From the NCBI GenBank assembly GCA_035764505.1, contig DASTZC010000029.1:1-42127 (forward strand): a stretch of 42,127 nt of DNA, in the 5' to 3' direction. Numbering within the stretch: position 1 is the stretch's first letter; each line of letters starts with the position of its first letter. This document shows positions 30,912-38,202 of the stretch, piece after piece. Made by a program: the position numbers and the translations under genes. Source of the stretch: Candidatus Polarisedimenticolia bacterium (GTDB taxonomy: Bacteria; Acidobacteriota; Polarisedimenticolia; Gp22-AA2; AA152). The notes beneath the pieces were generated by a model that did no database searches, had not been told where the DNA came from, and saw nothing but the letters and a program-made list of their open reading frames with translations.

Positions 30912-31621
30912 TCCGGCTCCTTCCGTGCGGCTAAGGGGCGCTCCCCGAACAGCGCCCTCCCGATCCGGACCAGCGTAGCCCCTTCCTCCACCGCGACCTC
31001 GAAATCTTCCGACATCCCCATCGACAGCTCCCGCAGGGGAGTGCGCGCGCAGGATTCACGGCCCAGCTCCCGCGCCAGCTCGGCGAGCTCCCGGAACAGG
31101 GGGCGGGAGCGCTCCGGATCCGGGTGGTAAGGGGGGATGATCATCAACCCGGCCACCTTAATATGTCGCAAATCGCTTCCGGCCGCCAGGATTTGGGGCA
31201 AATCCTCCCTTCGCGCGCCATGCTTCGCCGCTTCCAGGGCCAGGTTCACTTGAATCAGGACCTCGAGAGGCCGCTCGCGGCCGGCGGCATGGCGGTCCAG
31301 ATCCCGCAGCAGCTCGATCGAATCGACGGAGTGGATCATTTCGAACAGCCGGGCCGCCTCTTTCGCCTTATTGCGCTGCAGGTGCCCGACGAGGTGCCAG
31401 ATCGCTTCCGGCGGCGCTTCCGGCTGCTTGCTCCTGGCCTCCTGCACCCGGTTCTCGCCGAAAGCTCTCTGACCGGCCTCGAAAGCCTGGCGGATCCGCT
31501 CCGGCTCGACCGTCTTGCTCACCGCAACCAGGGCGACGCTTCCTGCGGGGCGGCCGGCCCGCCGCTCCGCCTGGGCGATCCGCCCGCGCAGCGCGGCCAG
31601 GTTGCCGGCAATCTCCGACAT
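30908..31621 (-). CDS. yggS: YggS-family pyridoxal phosphate homeostasis protein
   Basis: A 237-residue TIM-barrel-only PLP-binding protein (PLPBP/YggS/YlmE). The Schiff-base lysine is Lys36 in LVAVSKTVEPE, the same position as in E. coli YggS. Other conserved blocks are FGENRVQEA, WHLVGHLQRNK, HSVDS, VLIQVNLALEAAKHG, and LSMGMSEDFEVAVEEGATLV with the phosphate site near VRIGRALFG. The protein keeps free PLP balanced and influences amino-acid pools. It starts 5 bases after the RNase HI stop and overlaps divIVA, so it is in the tRNA-led operon. Confidence 0.94.
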   Translation of the reverse strand: MSEIAGNLAALRGRIAQAERRAGRPAGSVALVAVSKTVEPERIRQAFEAGQRAFGENRVQEARSKQPEAPPEAIWHLVGHLQRNKAKEAARLFEMIHSVDSIELLRDLDRHAAGRERPLEVLIQVNLALEAAKHGARREDLPQILAAGSDLRHIKVAGLMIIPPYHPDPERSRPLFRELAELARELGRESCARTPLRELSMGMSEDFEVAVEEGATLVRIGRALFGERPLAARKEPE

Positions 31622-31626
31622 CGCCG

Positions 31627-32136
31627 TCAGCCGGGAGGGCCGGCGAAAAGGGTACCCTGGGCCCCTGCTTCCAGCAGCTCCCGGATCTCGGCCGGCAGCG
31701 GCTCGGAGGATTGCCGCTCGTCCATGGCTCGGTTGGCGAGGCGATCGGCATCCTGGTTCTCCTCGCGCCGGACATGCCGGACCGTCACTTCGGGGATGCG
31801 CCGCATGAGCCGGCGCGCCTCGGCGTGCAGCTGCTGCAGGCGCGGGTTCTTCACGCGGTATTCGCCTTTGATCTGACGGACCAGGAGCTCGGAGTCGGAG
31901 TGGACCGCCAGGCGGGCTGCGCCGCGCCGGATGCCGTGGTGCAAGAGCACCAGCAGCGCGACATACTCGGCGACATTGTTGGTGGCGGCTCCGAGAAATC
32001 CGTAAATCTCTTCGCGCCGGCCGGCATCGTCTTCGAGGAGTACGCCGATGCCGGCGGGACCCGGGTTGCCGCGGGCGCCCCCGTCGATCCGGCCCGTCAG
32101 GCTTTTAGGCTTGCTCGCCGGCCGGGGGCTCGGCAC
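31627..32136 (-). CDS. Ribonuclease HI family protein
   Basis: A 169-residue RNase H-fold protein. The catalytic acidic set is visible: Asp18 in GRIDGGARGNPGPAG, Glu57 in TNNVAEY, Asp81 in VHSDSELLVRQIKG, and Asp131 in ENQDADRLANRAMD. These cleave RNA in RNA-DNA hybrids by two-metal catalysis. It lacks the basic handle of E. coli RnhA and resembles the YpdQ-like ribonuclease HI group. The C-terminal 30 residues are extra. GTG at 32136 lies inside the end of the zinc-ribbon gene with GAGGAG just upstream, a 32-base overlap, so translation is probably coupled. Confidence 0.88.
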   Translation of the reverse strand: MPSPRPASKPKSLTGRIDGGARGNPGPAGIGVLLEDDAGRREEIYGFLGAATNNVAEYVALLVLLHHGIRRGAARLAVHSDSELLVRQIKGEYRVKNPRLQQLHAEARRLMRRIPEVTVRHVRREENQDADRLANRAMDERQSSEPLPAEIRELLEAGAQGTLFAGPPG

Positions 32137-32845
32137 GCTTCTCCTCGAGGTAGTAAAGGAAGCGCTTGCAGGAGTAGCAGTGGAAGATGCCGTCGTCGCG
32201 ACGGATCTGCTGGACGACGCTGGGCTGCAGGCGGACCGAGCATCCCTGGCACAGGCCGTTGACGACGCGCGATACCGCCAGGCCGCCGCGCGAGCGGGCG
32301 ATGCGCACGAACTCGGCCACCAGCTCAGGGGTGATCTGCGCTTCGATGGCGCGGCGGCGGGTGTCGAGGTCCTGGCGCCTGGCCTCCATCTCCTTCTGCT
32401 CCCCCACGAGCAGGGCCTGGTCCGACTGCACCTGCTTCATCTCCTCGGCGAGTGCCGCCTCCTTCTTCTTGATCCCCGCCTCCAGATCGTCCGCCGACTC
32501 CATGGCCTGCAGGATCCGGGTGTCGATCCCGTCGCGCTCCCCTTTGGCGGCGTCGATCTCGTGCAGCATGGCGGTGTACTCCTTGTTGGTCTTCACCTCC
32601 ATCAGCTGCGTCTGGTACTTGCCGATCTTCGCCTCGATCGCCTGGAGATCGCCTTCCAGCTTGCGGCGGTCCTTCTGGTGTCCGGCCAGATCATCCTTGG
32701 CCTTGGCCACCTCGGCGCGATGGCGCGCCAGCTTCTGATCGAGGTCCTGGATCTTCGCGGGCATGGCGGCGAGCCGGCGGTTGAGGTCGTCGATGGAAAG
32801 GGTCACTTCCTGAAGCTGGAGAAGCTGTTCGAGGTGCGGCTCCAA
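32105..32845 (-). CDS. Coiled-coil protein with C4-type zinc ribbon
   Basis: A 246-residue protein with a long antiparallel-type coiled coil (about residues 5-175, Glu/Lys/Gln/Ala heptads). It ends in a C4 zinc ribbon with two Cys-x-x-Cys knuckles, LCQGCSVRL and FHCYSCKRFLYY. This matches the CT398/zf-RING_7 family, thought to bind nucleic acid or assist flagellar and secretion proteins; the function is not settled. The start is TTG at 32845 with GAGGAG six bases upstream. The frame continues upstream but runs through the tRNA gene, so that part cannot be protein. It is the first coding gene of the operon, 26 bases after the tRNA. Confidence 0.85.
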   Translation of the reverse strand: MEPHLEQLLQLQEVTLSIDDLNRRLAAMPAKIQDLDQKLARHRAEVAKAKDDLAGHQKDRRKLEGDLQAIEAKIGKYQTQLMEVKTNKEYTAMLHEIDAAKGERDGIDTRILQAMESADDLEAGIKKKEAALAEEMKQVQSDQALLVGEQKEMEARRQDLDTRRRAIEAQITPELVAEFVRIARSRGGLAVSRVVNGLCQGCSVRLQPSVVQQIRRDDGIFHCYSCKRFLYYLEEKRAEPPAGEQA

Positions 32846-32871
32846 GCGAACTCCTCGGTGCGGGGTCTTCG

Positions 32872-32948
32872 TGGTGGGCCCACCAGGACTCGAACCTGGA
32901 ACCAACTGATTATGAGTCAGCTGCTCTAACCACCTGAGCTATGGGCCC
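32872..32948 (-). tRNA. tRNA with CAT anticodon, probably tRNA-Ile2 (lysidine type)
   Basis: A complete 77-base cloverleaf including an encoded CCA. The acceptor is GGGCCCA/TGGGCCC, the D-stem GCTC/GAGC, and the anticodon stem GCTGA/TCAGT with loop CTCATAA. The T-arm is CCAGG-TTCGAGT-CCTGG. The anticodon CAT reads as elongator Met or, after lysidine modification, Ile (AUA). C4-G69 and C5-G68 in the acceptor are recognition pairs for TilS on tRNA-Ile2, and elongator tRNA-Met of E. coli lacks them, so Ile2 is favoured. No initiator features are present. Confidence 0.93.
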
Positions 32949-32989
32949 GGCAGGTGGCGGCAAACCCCGGCAGATGCGGGATTTGGCGC

Positions 32990-32998
32990 ATTATAGCA
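32990..32998 (-). promoter_or_regulatory. Extended -10 promoter of the tRNA/zinc-ribbon operon
   Basis: The minus strand reads TGCTATAAT, a perfect extended -10, 42 bases before the tRNA 5' end. No good -35 is present, as expected for extended -10 promoters. The leader is about 35 bases. Confidence 0.6.
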
Positions 32999-33157
32999 CA
33001 GGGGTTGTATCCCTCTTTTTCGCTTCCGGCGGGCTTGCCTTCGCGCGGGGCCGGCCCTAAGTTTCCCCGGTCCCGCCCTGCGTCCGGGTGCGCCGACGCG
33101 AAACCGGCTGTGGGGGATTCGAATCCGGAACCGCGTGCGCGCGGAAGGAGAACAAAC

Positions 33158-33841
33158 GTGAGTGGAAGGGCCAAACCGCTCCTGATTCTCGTCATCATGC
33201 TCGCAGTCGTGGGCGGAGGCGTCTACTACTGGCTCCTGCGCGCCCCAGCCTCCACGCCGGAACAGACGGCGCAGAACACGCCGCAGGGCCAGAAGGCTCC
33301 GGGCGGCGGGACGCTCGCTCCCAAGCCGAAGGGCGCCCATCCGCTCGCCGGGGACACGGTGGACAAGGACCAGCCCTTTTTCGAGTCCGATTACGGCTTC
33401 TCGATGGTGGTACCCGCCGGCTGGAAGGTGATCGAGTGGACCGATCCGGTTGCCCCGGAGCCCGGCAAACGCCGCCCGGCCTACAAGATTCGCCTGGAGG
33501 ATCCGAAGACGAAATCGCTGCTCGATTTCGCCTGCTACCCGTTCACCGAGAAAAGCCGCAGCGCGGTGGAGGAGATCTTCATCAGCAAGATCAACGCACC
33601 GGTTCCCGGCTACGAGCTGGACATCCAGATGGACGAGGTGGTCAAGGAAGGGGACATGCGGATCCGCCGCGCCGAGCAGCGCACCACCGACGCCTCGGGG
33701 ACAACCGGGCTGCTGCGGACCTTCTACTACCTTTCCAACGATAAGCTCTACACCTTCAGCCTGATCGGGACCGACGCGAGCTTCTCGGTGGCCGATTCGC
33801 CGGTGGCGAAGGTCCTCAACGACATCAAGATTCTCGGCTGA
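33158..33841 (+). CDS. Membrane-anchored protein of unknown function
   Basis: A 227-residue protein. A single N-terminal helix (about residues 7-27, LLILVIMLAVVGGGVYYWLL) is followed by a Pro/Gly/Gln-rich linker (to about residue 65). The soluble alpha/beta domain begins FFESDYGFSMVVPAGWKVIE and ends VAKVLNDIKILG. The FSMVVPAGWKV pattern is reminiscent of PsbP-like or lipoprotein-like domains in many bacteria, but I do not claim a family. GAAGGAG stands seven bases before the GTG at 33158. The longer upstream open frame lacks a start signal. It ends with a very clear terminator and overlaps the convergent oxidoreductase by 17 bases at the stop codons. Confidence 0.65.
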   Translation: MSGRAKPLLILVIMLAVVGGGVYYWLLRAPASTPEQTAQNTPQGQKAPGGGTLAPKPKGAHPLAGDTVDKDQPFFESDYGFSMVVPAGWKVIEWTDPVAPEPGKRRPAYKIRLEDPKTKSLLDFACYPFTEKSRSAVEEIFISKINAPVPGYELDIQMDEVVKEGDMRIRRAEQRTTDASGTTGLLRTFYYLSNDKLYTFSLIGTDASFSVADSPVAKVLNDIKILG

Positions 33842-34832
33842 CCGAATCCGACTCGACCGATCCAGGCCCCGCCACCCGGCGGGGCCCTTTTTTTTCGGCC
33901 GACTCGCGGCAGGCGTCGACAATCGCGACGGCCCGCAGCCCCTCCTCGAGGGGAATGGCGACGGGCGCCTCGCCGCGCAGGGCCGCAACGAAGGCTTTCA
34001 GGCATTCGCGGACCGTGGCGGCCTTCGGGGAGAGCGGGATCGGAGTCCATTCGTTGCCTCGTCCTTCCTCCAGGGTGTGACGGACATGGTCGCCACGCAG
34101 CTGTCCTCTCTCGCCGACGACCTCGATGCCGCCCGAGCGCGCGGCGGTGGCGCGATCGTTCTCCACTACGGCCAATGCGCCGCCCGACAGGCGGAGCACC
34201 GCCGCGAAGGCATCCTCGGTGTGCCGGGTGATGATGCTCTGGGTGAAGCAGAGCGCCTCCTCGACCTCGCGCCCGGTGAGAAAGCGAATCAGATCGAAGG
34301 AATGGACGCCGGTGTTGCGCAGGATGCCGCCTGATTCCGGCTCGTCCAGCCAGGCGCGTGAAGAAGGCTCGAACCGCTGGCTCAGCGAGATGAGGCGCAG
34401 AGGTCCCAGGGAGGCGAGGCGCTCGCGGACGGCGAGGACCACGGCGTTGAAGCGCAGCGTCTGGGCCACCATGGCGGGAATGGCGGCCGCGCGGGCCGCT
34501 TCCACCAGGCGGCGGGCGGAAACGGCGTCGGGAGCCAGAGGCTTTTCCACCAGCACGCCTTTCCCGGCGGCGATTGCTTCGGCGGCAATCGGAACGTTGA
34601 GAGCAGGAGGCACGACGATGATTACCGCGTCGACCTCGGAATCTTCGAGAACCTGCCGATAATCGGCCGTGAACCGGGCGTCCAGCTTCTCCGCCTGCGC
34701 CTCTCCGGCGGCGCGATTGCGCCGGCAGGTGACCGCCAGGCGTGCTCCTTCCACTTCTCCCGCGGCGAGATGGGCGGCGTAGCGCGCGCCGTGCGATCCC
34801 ATCCCGATCAAGCCGAGCTGCAGCGTCTCCAT
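33825..34832 (-). CDS. Gfo/Idh/MocA family NAD(P)-dependent oxidoreductase
   Basis: A 335-residue enzyme. A Rossmann N-terminal domain opens LQLGLIGMGSHGARYAAHL, followed by VEKPLAPD, the motif whose lysine is catalytic in the family. A C-terminal alpha/beta substrate domain contains GGILRNTGVHSFDLIRFLTG, with the catalytic-type His. Members oxidise or reduce sugars, cyclitols and related compounds; the substrate is unknown. ATG at 34832 is chosen because it starts just before the Rossmann strand. An ATG four codons earlier is possible, and neither has a clear ribosome-binding site. The last 30 residues (Lys/Arg/Pro/Ser-rich) overlie the terminator of the convergent gene and are probably a disordered tail. 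Confidence 0.88.
   Translation of the reverse strand: METLQLGLIGMGSHGARYAAHLAAGEVEGARLAVTCRRNRAAGEAQAEKLDARFTADYRQVLEDSEVDAVIIVVPPALNVPIAAEAIAAGKGVLVEKPLAPDAVSARRLVEAARAAAIPAMVAQTLRFNAVVLAVRERLASLGPLRLISLSQRFEPSSRAWLDEPESGGILRNTGVHSFDLIRFLTGREVEEALCFTQSIITRHTEDAFAAVLRLSGGALAVVENDRATAARSGGIEVVGERGQLRGDHVRHTLEEGRGNEWTPIPLSPKAATVRECLKAFVAALRGEAPVAIPLEEGLRAVAIVDACRESAEKKGPRRVAGPGSVESDSVSRES
33865..33895 (+). terminator. Strong intrinsic terminator of the 33158 gene
   Basis: A nine-base-pair perfect stem (GGCCCCGCC/GGCGGGGCC) with ACCC loop is followed by C and eight T. It lies 24 bases past the stop, inside the 3' coding end of the opposite-strand Gfo/Idh/MocA gene. Confidence 0.9.
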
Positions 34833-34868
34833 GCGCCCGATCATAGCGGAAGTGCGCTGCGGGGCGGG

Positions 34869-34877
34869 TGCTATACT
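34869..34877 (+). promoter_or_regulatory. Extended -10 promoter candidate of the FGGY kinase gene
   Basis: TGCTATACT, an extended -10 with one mismatch to TATAAT, starts 50 bases before the ATG at 34919. The same TGC-TATA form occurs at the tRNA promoter. It lies in the gap shared with the divergent oxidoreductase. Confidence 0.5.
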
Positions 34878-34918
34878 CCGCCGGCGCTGCGGCGACGCGG
34901 CGCGCCTGGGGGGACCGC

Positions 34919-36352
34919 ATGCGCAGCGATCGCTGGGTGGGAATCGATCAGGGATCCACGGCGACCAAGGCGATCCTTCTCGATGGAGCCGGCCGTGTGG
35001 TGCGCGTCGTCACCCTTCCCGTGGCGACGCGGTTTCCCGCCTCGGGATGGGTCGAGCAGGATGCCGAGGCGCTCGCCGCCTCCGTCCGTCGCGCGCTGGG
35101 CCGCGTGCTGGAGGGCGAAAAGCTCGAGCGTGTCCGTGGCGTCGGCATCGCCTGCCAGCGATCCACCTGCCTGTTCTGGGATGCCGTATCCGGCCGGCCG
35201 CTGACGGCTGCCCTCTCCTGGCGGGACGTGCGGGGTGCCGCGCACTGCGACAAGCTGGCGCGACACGCGCGCCTCGTGGAGCAGAAGACAGGGCTGAGGC
35301 TGAGCCCGCATTACGCCGCGAGCAAGCTGCGCTGGCTCTTGCGGCGCAATCCCGACTTGAGGAGCAAGGCACGGCAGGGAAAGGCGCGCTGCGGGACGCT
35401 GGATGCCTACCTTCTCTTCCGGCTGACCGGCGGAGATTCCTTCTCGACCGATCCGACCCACGCGGCGCGCACGCTGCTGATGGACCTGACGCGCCGCGAA
35501 TGGGACGCGGAGCTCCTCGATCTCTTCGGCATTCCCTTGCGGGCTCTGCCGCCCATCCGGCCCGGCGCCTTCCCGGCAGGCGAGATCGCGCTGCGCGGGA
35601 CGCGGCTCCGGATCGCCGCGACTTTGGGCGACCAGCAGGCGGCACTGCTGGGGAGCGGCTGCCGGCGCGCCGGCGAGATGGTGATCAATTTCGGCACCGG
35701 GGCGTTCGCCGCGCTGAACACCGGTCGCCGGGTGGCGCGCGTACCCGGTCTGCTGACCTCGGTCGCCTGGTCCTCCGAGAAAGAGGTCCGCTTCCTGCTG
35801 GAGGGGACGGTCAACTCGGCAGGGAGCGCGGTCGATTGGATCGACAGGCTGGCAAGCGGCCGCAACACCGGCACCGGGAATCGGCTCCGTCTGGACCGGA
35901 TTCCGATATTCATTCCGGCCCTGACCGGAATCGCCGCGCCGCACTGGAGGAGCGATCGGCTGGCCGCGATTCTCGACATGCGACCCGATACCGGGGCCGC
36001 GGAGCTGCACGAAGCCGCGCTGGCCGGCGTGGCGTGCCGGGTCCGCGAAATCGTCGAGCGGATGGCGGCGGCGAAATCGGCGCCGCGCCGAATGGTCCTT
36101 TCCGGCGGGTTGCTGCGCGACCGGCGCTTCGTGGCCCTGCAGGCCGCGATTCTTGGGAGGAGGCTGGAGATTCCAGAGATACCCGAGGCCACGGCGCTCG
36201 GAGCCGCGGCGCTGGCCCGGCACTTCTTGAGAGATCTCGACCTGAATCGGGAAGCGCCGCGCCCGGCCCGGTCGGTGGTTCCCGCTTCCTCCGCCGAGTC
36301 CGAGCGCTACTACCGCCGGTTCCGTTCTCACCTCGACCGACTCCTTTCCTGA
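34919..36352 (+). CDS. FGGY-family carbohydrate kinase (glycerol/xylulokinase-like)
   Basis: A 477-residue sugar kinase of the actin-like ATPase fold. The N-terminal phosphate loop is WVGIDQGSTATKAILLDGAG and the adenosine loop is VLSGGLLRDRRFVALQAAIL near the C-terminus. Middle elements are GIACQRSTCLFWD, LGDQQAALLGSG and INFGTGAFAALNTG. FGGY members phosphorylate glycerol, xylulose, ribulose, gluconate or similar. The QRST in place of the glycerol-kinase NQRET argues against a standard glycerol kinase, so the substrate is open. The ATG at 34919 has a G-rich stretch upstream; the longer frame starting at 34868 is less likely. It is divergent from the Gfo/Idh/MocA gene, suggesting a small sugar-catabolic pair. 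Confidence 0.88.
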   Translation: MRSDRWVGIDQGSTATKAILLDGAGRVVRVVTLPVATRFPASGWVEQDAEALAASVRRALGRVLEGEKLERVRGVGIACQRSTCLFWDAVSGRPLTAALSWRDVRGAAHCDKLARHARLVEQKTGLRLSPHYAASKLRWLLRRNPDLRSKARQGKARCGTLDAYLLFRLTGGDSFSTDPTHAARTLLMDLTRREWDAELLDLFGIPLRALPPIRPGAFPAGEIALRGTRLRIAATLGDQQAALLGSGCRRAGEMVINFGTGAFAALNTGRRVARVPGLLTSVAWSSEKEVRFLLEGTVNSAGSAVDWIDRLASGRNTGTGNRLRLDRIPIFIPALTGIAAPHWRSDRLAAILDMRPDTGAAELHEAALAGVACRVREIVERMAAAKSAPRRMVLSGGLLRDRRFVALQAAILGRRLEIPEIPEATALGAAALARHFLRDLDLNREAPRPARSVVPASSAESERYYRRFRSHLDRLLS

Positions 36353-36496
36353 TTCGCGGTATCTCGGCTTCGAGGCCTGTCCCCATGGAGATCGGACCGG
36401 GATACTGCCCCTGCGGTATGATGAATCGGGCCCGGGACCCCCGCGCGCCTGCGGGACGCCCGGACCGGGCGAGGCATCAACCGTCGGAGAAAAGCC

Positions 36497-37015
36497 ATGA
36501 GCATGGGAAAGATCGCGATTCTGGTGGAGAACGACTATCAGGACCAGGAAGTCTGGGTCCCGTTGTATCGCCTGAGAGAAGAGGGTTATGAGACGGTGGT
36601 GGTGGGCCCTGCCGCCGCCACTTACAAATCCAAATATGGAGTTCCGATCCAGGCCACCGTTGCCGCGTCGGCGGCGCGCTCCGAGGAGTTTCTCGGGGTG
36701 GTCATCCCCGGCGGCTGGGCCCCCGACCGGCTGCGCCAGGATGCCGGAGTCCTGCGGCTGGTGAAGGAGCTGTACGAGAAGCGCCGCCTGGTCGCCGCCA
36801 TCTGCCATGCCGGCTGGGTCCTGGCCTCCGCCGGGATCGCCCGCGGGCGGAGCCTGACCTCCTACATCGCCATCAAGGACGATATGGTGCATGCGGGGGC
36901 GGAGTGGGTCGACCGCGAGGTGGTGCGCGACGGCAACCTGATCACCTCCCGCAAGCCGGACGACATTCCCGCCTTCTGCCGTGAGATCGTCGCCACCCTC
37001 AAGGAAGCGCGTTGA
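36497..37015 (+). CDS. DJ-1/PfpI family protein
   Basis: A 172-residue protein of the class I glutamine amidotransferase-like superfamily. The nucleophile-elbow cysteine and neighbouring histidine are in AAICHAGWVLASAG (Cys103, His104). The conserved acidic partner is Glu18 in YQDQEVWVPLYRLREEGY, and the PGGWAPD loop follows VVIPGG. Relatives act as intracellular proteases, chaperones, or glyoxalase/deglycase-type enzymes; the assignment between these is uncertain. The ATG is preceded by GGAGAAAAGCC. A TATGAT hexamer at 36417-36422 may be its -10. Its stop overlaps the aminotransferase start (TTGA), so the two are coupled. Confidence 0.88.
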   Translation: MSMGKIAILVENDYQDQEVWVPLYRLREEGYETVVVGPAAATYKSKYGVPIQATVAASAARSEEFLGVVIPGGWAPDRLRQDAGVLRLVKELYEKRRLVAAICHAGWVLASAGIARGRSLTSYIAIKDDMVHAGAEWVDREVVRDGNLITSRKPDDIPAFCREIVATLKEAR

Positions 37016-38202
37016 AATCCTCGAAGCCAGCCTTGCGATCTTCTTTCGCCGCGCGCATCCGTGGTCTCGTGCAATCCGACATCCGCCGCATGTCGCGTGA
37101 GTGCGAGCTTGCCGGGGGGATCAACCTGGGGCAGGGTATCTGCGACCAGCCGGTTCCCGATATGGTCAAGGAGGCGGCGGTCGAATCGGTGCGCGCCGAC
37201 CGGAGCATCTACTCGAAATTCGAGGGGATCGACCCGCTGCGGGCGAAGATTGCCGAGAAGATGCACCGCTACAACGGCATCCGCTGCGATCCCGATCGTG
37301 AGGTGGTGGTGACGGTGGGGTCGACGGGGGGATTCGTGGCGGCGGCGCTGGCCTGCGTCGAGCCGGGCGACGAGGTGATCCTCTTCTCCCCTTTCTACGG
37401 CTACCACCTGAACATTCTCAAGCTCTGCCAGGCGAGCTTCCGGTTCGTGACGATCCGGCCGCCCGACTGGAGCTTTGACCCGCGCGAGCTGGAGCAGGCC
37501 TTCGGGGAACGGACCCGCGCCATCGTCATCAACACCCCCTCGAATCCGTGCGGCAAGGTCTTCAGTCGGGAAGAGCTGGATCTCATCGGGAAGCTGTGCG
37601 AGCGTCACGACGTTCTGGCCATCACCGATGAGATTTACGAGTACATCCTTTACGACGGACGCCGGCACGTGAGCCTCGGGTCGCTTCCCGGCATGGAAGA
37701 CAGGACGATAACGCTTTCTGGCTTCTCCAAGACCTACAACATGACGGGGTGGCGCCTCGGATACGCGGTCGGGGCCGCCCCTCTGATGGAGAAAGTCGGC
37801 CTTCTGAACGATCTGCTCTACATCTGCGCACCGACACCGCTGCAGCACGGGGTGGTCAAGGCCTTCGATCTGCCCGCGTCTTATTACGAACAGCTGCGGG
37901 CGGACTACGCGCGCAAGCTCGAGATGACCTGCGCCGCCTGCGAAACCGGCGGGCTGCGTCCGCTGCGGCCGCACGGCTCCTACTACCTGCTGGCCGATGT
38001 TGCGACGCTCGGGCTATCCGACGACAAGGCCGCCTCCGATTTCCTCCTGAAGCGGGGCGGCGTCGCGTCGGTGCCGGGCAGCTCCTTCTACGCCGATCCG
38101 GCGGATGGGAGGAGCCAGGTGCGCCTCTGCTTCGCCAAGCAGGACGCCGCGCTCGAGGAAGCCTGCCGGCGGCTCAGCGGGGTCAGCGCCCTGCCTCGAT
38201 GA
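37012..38202 (+). CDS. Class I/II PLP-dependent aminotransferase
   Basis: A 396-residue fold-type I aminotransferase. The PLP lysine is Lys240 in TLSGFSKTYNMTGWRLGYAV and Asp206 is in AITDEIYEYI. Asn of NTPSNPCGKV binds the cofactor, and the substrate-carboxylate arginine is in SQVRLCFAKQ. The opening GGINLGQGICDQPVPD resembles methionine/kynurenine/aromatic aminotransferases and YbdL; the substrate is not fixed. The start is TTG at 37012, an unusual start set by overlap with the DJ-1 stop (TTGA); no in-frame ATG precedes the conserved region. Its stop overlaps the next ATG (ATGA), making a three-gene coupled set. Confidence 0.92.
   Translation: MKSSKPALRSSFAARIRGLVQSDIRRMSRECELAGGINLGQGICDQPVPDMVKEAAVESVRADRSIYSKFEGIDPLRAKIAEKMHRYNGIRCDPDREVVVTVGSTGGFVAAALACVEPGDEVILFSPFYGYHLNILKLCQASFRFVTIRPPDWSFDPRELEQAFGERTRAIVINTPSNPCGKVFSREELDLIGKLCERHDVLAITDEIYEYILYDGRRHVSLGSLPGMEDRTITLSGFSKTYNMTGWRLGYAVGAAPLMEKVGLLNDLLYICAPTPLQHGVVKAFDLPASYYEQLRADYARKLEMTCAACETGGLRPLRPHGSYYLLADVATLGLSDDKAASDFLLKRGGVASVPGSSFYADPADGRSQVRLCFAKQDAALEEACRRLSGVSALPR

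Noticed and set aside
32849-32905. N-terminal extension of the zinc-ribbon protein through the tRNA
   Set aside because: Those codons are the 3' half of a well-formed tRNA, and a TTG with GAGGAG follows.
32872-32948. Initiator or elongator tRNA-Met
   Set aside because: Initiator is excluded by the paired first acceptor bases. Elongator Met is possible from the CAT anticodon, but the C4-G69/C5-G68 pairs favour tRNA-Ile2.
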